Positions 4,497 to 6,628 of a stretch of 6,628 nucleotides of DNA are shown here, piece by piece. Source of the stretch: Candidatus Bathyarchaeota archaeon. Its GTDB lineage: Archaea > Thermoproteota > Bathyarchaeia > Bathyarchaeales > SOJC01. The position numbers and the translations under genes are program-made. The notes under the pieces are model-generated. The model saw nothing but the letters and a program-made list of their open reading frames with translations. It did no database searches and had not been told where the DNA came from. The first letter of the stretch is position 1; each line of letters begins with the position of its first letter. The stretch is taken from NCBI GenBank assembly GCA_030608925.1, contig JAUWDF010000041.1, positions 1-6,628 of the forward strand, read 5' to 3'.

Positions 4497-5432
4497 ATGG
4501 CTAAAGGTGATCAGTTGCATCAAATCTCATCGTCTTCTATTATAAAACGGATCCAAGAACTAAAAGAGAAAAAAAACGCTATAATTCTAGCTCACAACTA
4601 TCAATCAGGCGAGGTTCAAGACATAGCCGACTATCTAGGAGACTCCCTAGAGCTAAGTCAGAAAGCTGCCAAGAGCAATGCAGACGTCATCGTCTTCTGT
4701 GGAGTACGCTTCATGGCAGAGACAACTTCTATACTCTGTCCGAAAAAAACGGTGTTAGTACCAGAATACGATGCAAAATGTCCCATGGCTAATATGATCA
4801 CAGCAGAAAGCTTGAGAACCTTAAAGCAAAAATGGCCAAACGCAATTGTTGTGTGCTATGTTAACACAACTGCTAGTGTAAAAGCAGAGAGCGACATATG
4901 CTGCACATCTGCAAACGCTGTTAAGGTTGTAGAAATCTCGAAGGAAAATGAAGTTATTTTTGTACCTGATAAATATCTCGCCCATTATGTGACCACTCAA
5001 GTTGAAAAGAAGATAATTCCTTGGCATGGCTTCTGTCCCACCCACGTGAAAATCTTACCCGAACACATAAAAAAACAGAGAAAGCTTCACCCAAATGCAG
5101 AAGTGATGGTTCACCCTGAGTGTATACCTCCAGTGATTGCTTTAGCGGACATGGTTCTTTCAACTGGAGGCATGTGCAAATATGCTAGGATCTCAAAAGC
5201 CAAGGAGATAATTGTGGGCACTGAAGTTGGATTACTGCATAGACTGAAAAAGGAAAATCCGGATAAGATGTTCTTTCCTGCATCAGAGTTAGCTGTCTGC
5301 CCCAATATGAAGTTAACAACTTTGGAGAAAGTATTGTGGTCGCTTGAAGACATGAAGTATGAAGTCCGGGTTCCTCAAGCAGTTGCGATGAAGGCTAGAA
5401 AAGCCGTTGAAAAAATGCTGGTAATTCATTAG
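4497..5432 (+). CDS. nadA: Quinolinate synthase NadA
   Basis: This enzyme condenses iminoaspartate with dihydroxyacetone phosphate to quinolinate in de novo NAD synthesis, using a [4Fe-4S] cluster whose free iron binds substrate. The 311 residues show the family signatures in order: ILAHNYQ (31-36), GDSLELS (48-54), GVRFMAETT (69-77), YDAKCPMA, YVNTTASVKAESD (121-133), CTSANA, HGFCPTH, HPEC, STGGM (222-226), GTEVGLLHRL and CPNMK. Cluster ligands are C95, C180 and C268, spaced as in known NadA. It is full length. ATG 4497 has no ribosome binding site, whereas the in-frame TTG 4515 has a perfect AGGTGATC just upstream and gives an N-terminus closer to the family norm, so 4515 may be the true start (305 residues). 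Neither aspartate oxidase/dehydrogenase nor nadC is in the window. The gene is probably monocistronic. Confidence 0.96.
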   Translation: MAKGDQLHQISSSSIIKRIQELKEKKNAIILAHNYQSGEVQDIADYLGDSLELSQKAAKSNADVIVFCGVRFMAETTSILCPKKTVLVPEYDAKCPMANMITAESLRTLKQKWPNAIVVCYVNTTASVKAESDICCTSANAVKVVEISKENEVIFVPDKYLAHYVTTQVEKKIIPWHGFCPTHVKILPEHIKKQRKLHPNAEVMVHPECIPPVIALADMVLSTGGMCKYARISKAKEIIVGTEVGLLHRLKKENPDKMFFPASELAVCPNMKLTTLEKVLWSLEDMKYEVRVPQAVAMKARKAVEKMLVIH

Positions 5433-5450
5433 GGCAACTCAAATTAGATG

Positions 5451-5490
5451 AGCTAACAAGAATAATGCTTCTGTACAATCATTCTTAGCT
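5451..5490. terminator. Hairpin between convergent nadA and PRC-barrel genes
   Basis: AGCT (5451-5454) and AAGAAT (5458-5463) pair with ATTCTT (5481-5486) and AGCT (5487-5490): ten pairs with a three-base bulge (5455-5457) and a 17-base loop. It lies in the middle of the 84-base convergent gap, so it could end both transcripts. There is no strong T-run. Confidence 0.38.
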
Positions 5491-5516
5491 AAAGAAAACC
5501 AGTGCCTGCTTAAAGA

Positions 5517-5804
5517 CTAAAGCTTTGGGGGTATCAGATAAATACGAAGTTGCCCCTTTGTCACTTTCAAGCTAATTTTCCGGCTTATTTCAGCTATAGC
5601 GGAAACAGCTAGTAGATTTCGTATTCCACCCTTTCTTACGCCCAAAACCAGTTCAGCTGATTCCTTAGTGAGTTCAACTTCCAAGTGGGTGACTTTCCAT
5701 TGCTCCGAGTCGAGTATGATTCCCTTGACTTTGCCAACCTCCAAATCCTCGCACATGATCTTCTTTTCTAAAATCTCTTCACCCTTCAAGTCCAAGTTGA
5801 TCAC
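5517..5804 (-). CDS. PRC-barrel domain protein
   Basis: This 95-residue single-domain protein is of the PRC-barrel (photosynthetic reaction centre H-chain/RimM-like beta-barrel) type, many copies of which occur in archaea. The pattern fits along its length: residues 7-16 (KGEEILEKKI), DLEVGKVKGIILDSEQWKVTHLEVEL (20-45), then a helix with LGVRKGG and the AVSAIAEISRKISL strand pair at 66-79. There is no membrane or signal segment. The start is GTG 5804; shortening to ATG at residue 17 would remove the first strand. No ribosome binding site precedes it, but a TATA-like box is centred about 25 bases upstream, so the mRNA is probably leaderless. The role is unknown; such domains are thought to mediate binding. 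It is convergent with nadA and divergent from the metallo-hydrolase gene. Confidence 0.85.
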   Translation of the reverse strand: MINLDLKGEEILEKKIMCEDLEVGKVKGIILDSEQWKVTHLEVELTKESAELVLGVRKGGIRNLLAVSAIAEISRKISLKVTKGQLRIYLIPPKL

Positions 5805-5825
5805 GCAATTGGTTTGAGGCCAAAA

Positions 5826-5833
5826 TCATAAAA
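5826..5833 (-). promoter_or_regulatory. Candidate TATA box for a leaderless PRC-barrel transcript
   Basis: TTTTATGA on the - strand is centred about 25 bases before GTG 5804, the normal archaeal TATA-to-start distance. This puts the first transcribed base at or next to the start codon. Confidence 0.5.
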
Positions 5834-5902
5834 GATTTCCGGTTTTACTTCAACGCACGCATATAAGGACAGGTCGAAAAACTCTGAGAGAAGACAAAAG
5901 CT

Positions 5903-5922
5903 CCACGCTTATATAAACGTGG
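5903..5922 (+). promoter_or_regulatory. TATA box embedded in a 20-base palindrome, promoter of the metallo-hydrolase gene
   Basis: CCACGCTTATATAAACGTGG is symmetric at 18 of 20 bases. The arms CCACG and CGTGG flank CTTATATAAA, a near-ideal archaeal TATA box. Transcription should start near 5938, leaving about 43 bases of leader with GGTG (5971-5974) before ATG 5982. A dimeric repressor bound here would block TBP. The remainder of 5805-5981 holds no gene that I can see. Confidence 0.65.
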
Positions 5923-5941
5923 TTTTCTTGGTCTTAGGTAA

Positions 5942-5949
5942 GCGCGCGC
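5942..5949. repeat. Alternating GC tract (GCGCGCGC) at a predicted transcript start
   Basis: Eight alternating bases lie 25-32 bases after the end of the TATA box, within a few bases of the predicted transcript start of the metallo-hydrolase gene. Confidence 0.6.
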
Positions 5950-5981
5950 ATACGATTCTGTATTGAAAAAGGTGTAACCGC

Positions 5982-6628
5982 ATGCAACTAATCGTATTAG
6001 GATCTGGTGGATCCACAACCATTCCTAGGCCTGGATGTGGATGCCGAGTGTGTTCTGAAGCAAGATCAAAGGGGATACCGTACGCTCGCACTGGATCATC
6101 TATGTTCGTGAAAGAGTTGAATCTGCTTTTTGACACTCCTGAGGAGATTGCGTGTCAGTTGAACAGAGAAGGAATCAATGAGATTGACTATATATTCTAT
6201 ACTCACTGGCATCCGGATCACACTTTCGGCATGAGAATAGTGGAGAGAATGTACAAGTTCTGGTTAAGCATGTTTGTGAATGGAAAAGCTCCTAAGAAGA
6301 AAGTCAAGATTTGTGCCAGTCATAATGTTATGAAGGATCTGAAATCTATGGGCTATTCAGGAGGATCGTTTTTTACCTACTACGAGAAATCGGGTCTCAT
6401 AGATACAATAGATCTTGTAAATGAGCAACCCTTTAAGATTGGAAACTTCGTGATAACTCCCTTCGAGACTAAGACCACTTATAATTACTCCACCGTATTC
6501 TTGATTCAGGAAAATGGCAAGAAAATTGTCTACGCGCCTTGCGATGTAAAACCCTTTCCTGTTAACCCGCAACTATGTGATCTGGATCTATTAATCATCG
6601 GATCGTTCCACTTGGAAGGACCATTGAA
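5982..6628 (+). CDS. PhnP-like metallo-beta-lactamase-fold hydrolase, N-terminal part (runs off right edge)
   Basis: The frame is open from ATG 5982 to the window end: 215 codons with no stop, so the 3' end is missing. GGTG (5971-5974) lies seven bases before the ATG. Residues 5-24 (VLGSGGSTTIPRPGCGCRVC) match the start of the PhnP/COG1235 branch, in which the C-x-C-x2-C (C19, C21, C24) helps hold a structural zinc. LLFDTPEE (48-55) is followed by the hallmark THWHPDH, with metal ligands H75, H77, D79 and H80. D188 in YAPCD is the likely bridging ligand, and H210 may be a further one. PhnP is a cyclic-phosphate phosphodiesterase, but no phn genes are here, so the substrate is open. The protein is cytosolic, with no signal peptide. 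The promoter carries a palindromic TATA box. Confidence 0.88.
   Translation, partial: MQLIVLGSGGSTTIPRPGCGCRVCSEARSKGIPYARTGSSMFVKELNLLFDTPEEIACQLNREGINEIDYIFYTHWHPDHTFGMRIVERMYKFWLSMFVNGKAPKKKVKICASHNVMKDLKSMGYSGGSFFTYYEKSGLIDTIDLVNEQPFKIGNFVITPFETKTTYNYSTVFLIQENGKKIVYAPCDVKPFPVNPQLCDLDLLIIGSFHLEGPL

Noticed and set aside
4821..5353. Several - strand frames of 69-80 codons inside nadA
   Set aside because: They are shadows of the strongly conserved nadA coding sequence with no independent signals.
6357..6572. 71-codon frame on the - strand near the right edge
   Set aside because: It lies antisense within the metallo-beta-lactamase-fold gene, whose motifs (CxCxxC, HxHxDH) are unambiguous.
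1..6628. CRISPR array, insertion sequence, integrase or tRNA attachment site
   Set aside because: No regularly spaced repeats, terminal inverted repeats, transposase-like or recombinase-like motifs, or tRNA genes were seen on either strand.

Overview
The window is AT-rich and looks archaeal. It carries a ribosomal protein L37e gene behind an archaeal Sm-like (Lsm/SmAP) gene, a PRC-barrel protein of the kind common in archaea, TATA-like boxes at promoter distance, and GTG/TTG starts with GGAGG/GGTG-type ribosome binding sites. A TACK-type lineage such as Bathyarchaeia is a guess; nothing here fixes the taxon.

Layout, left to right. (1) The 3' end of an HpcH/HpaI-family aldolase gene (+), convergent with a gene for a 129-residue coiled-coil protein (-). 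A hairpin lies between them. (2) A 326-base AT-rich intergenic stretch, then an unrecognised 218-codon ORF (+), convergent with the Lsm-L37e pair. (3) The Lsm-L37e operon (-). (4) A 51-residue CxxC-x17-CxxC zinc-binding protein (+), followed by an oligo-T terminator. (5) An unrecognised 140-residue protein with a TTG start and strong ribosome binding site, possibly a degenerate restriction-fold domain. (6) A PP-loop tRNA-thiolation-type protein (+) ending in a compact hairpin/T-run terminator. (7) nadA, quinolinate synthase (+), convergent with (8) a PRC-barrel gene (-) whose GTG start appears leaderless. (9) A PhnP-like metallo-beta-lactamase-fold gene (+), cut by the right edge.

The genes do not form one pathway. 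Most are housekeeping: translation (L37e), RNA binding (Lsm), probable tRNA sulfur modification (PP-loop protein) and NAD synthesis (NadA). The only clear operon is Lsm-L37e. The 140-residue gene and the PP-loop gene may share a transcript, since 62 bases separate them and I see no terminator between. I see no mobile element, CRISPR array, tRNA or rRNA gene. I do not see a convincing new multi-gene system.

The most interesting signals are regulatory. A near-perfect 20-base palindrome is centred on the TATA box of the metallo-hydrolase gene. Alternating GC tracts occur only between genes, and two of them fall at the predicted transcription start. Several start codons are better placed by their ribosome binding sites than by the longest reading frame. 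The two uncharacterised proteins (218 and 140 residues) are the best candidates for unknown function.
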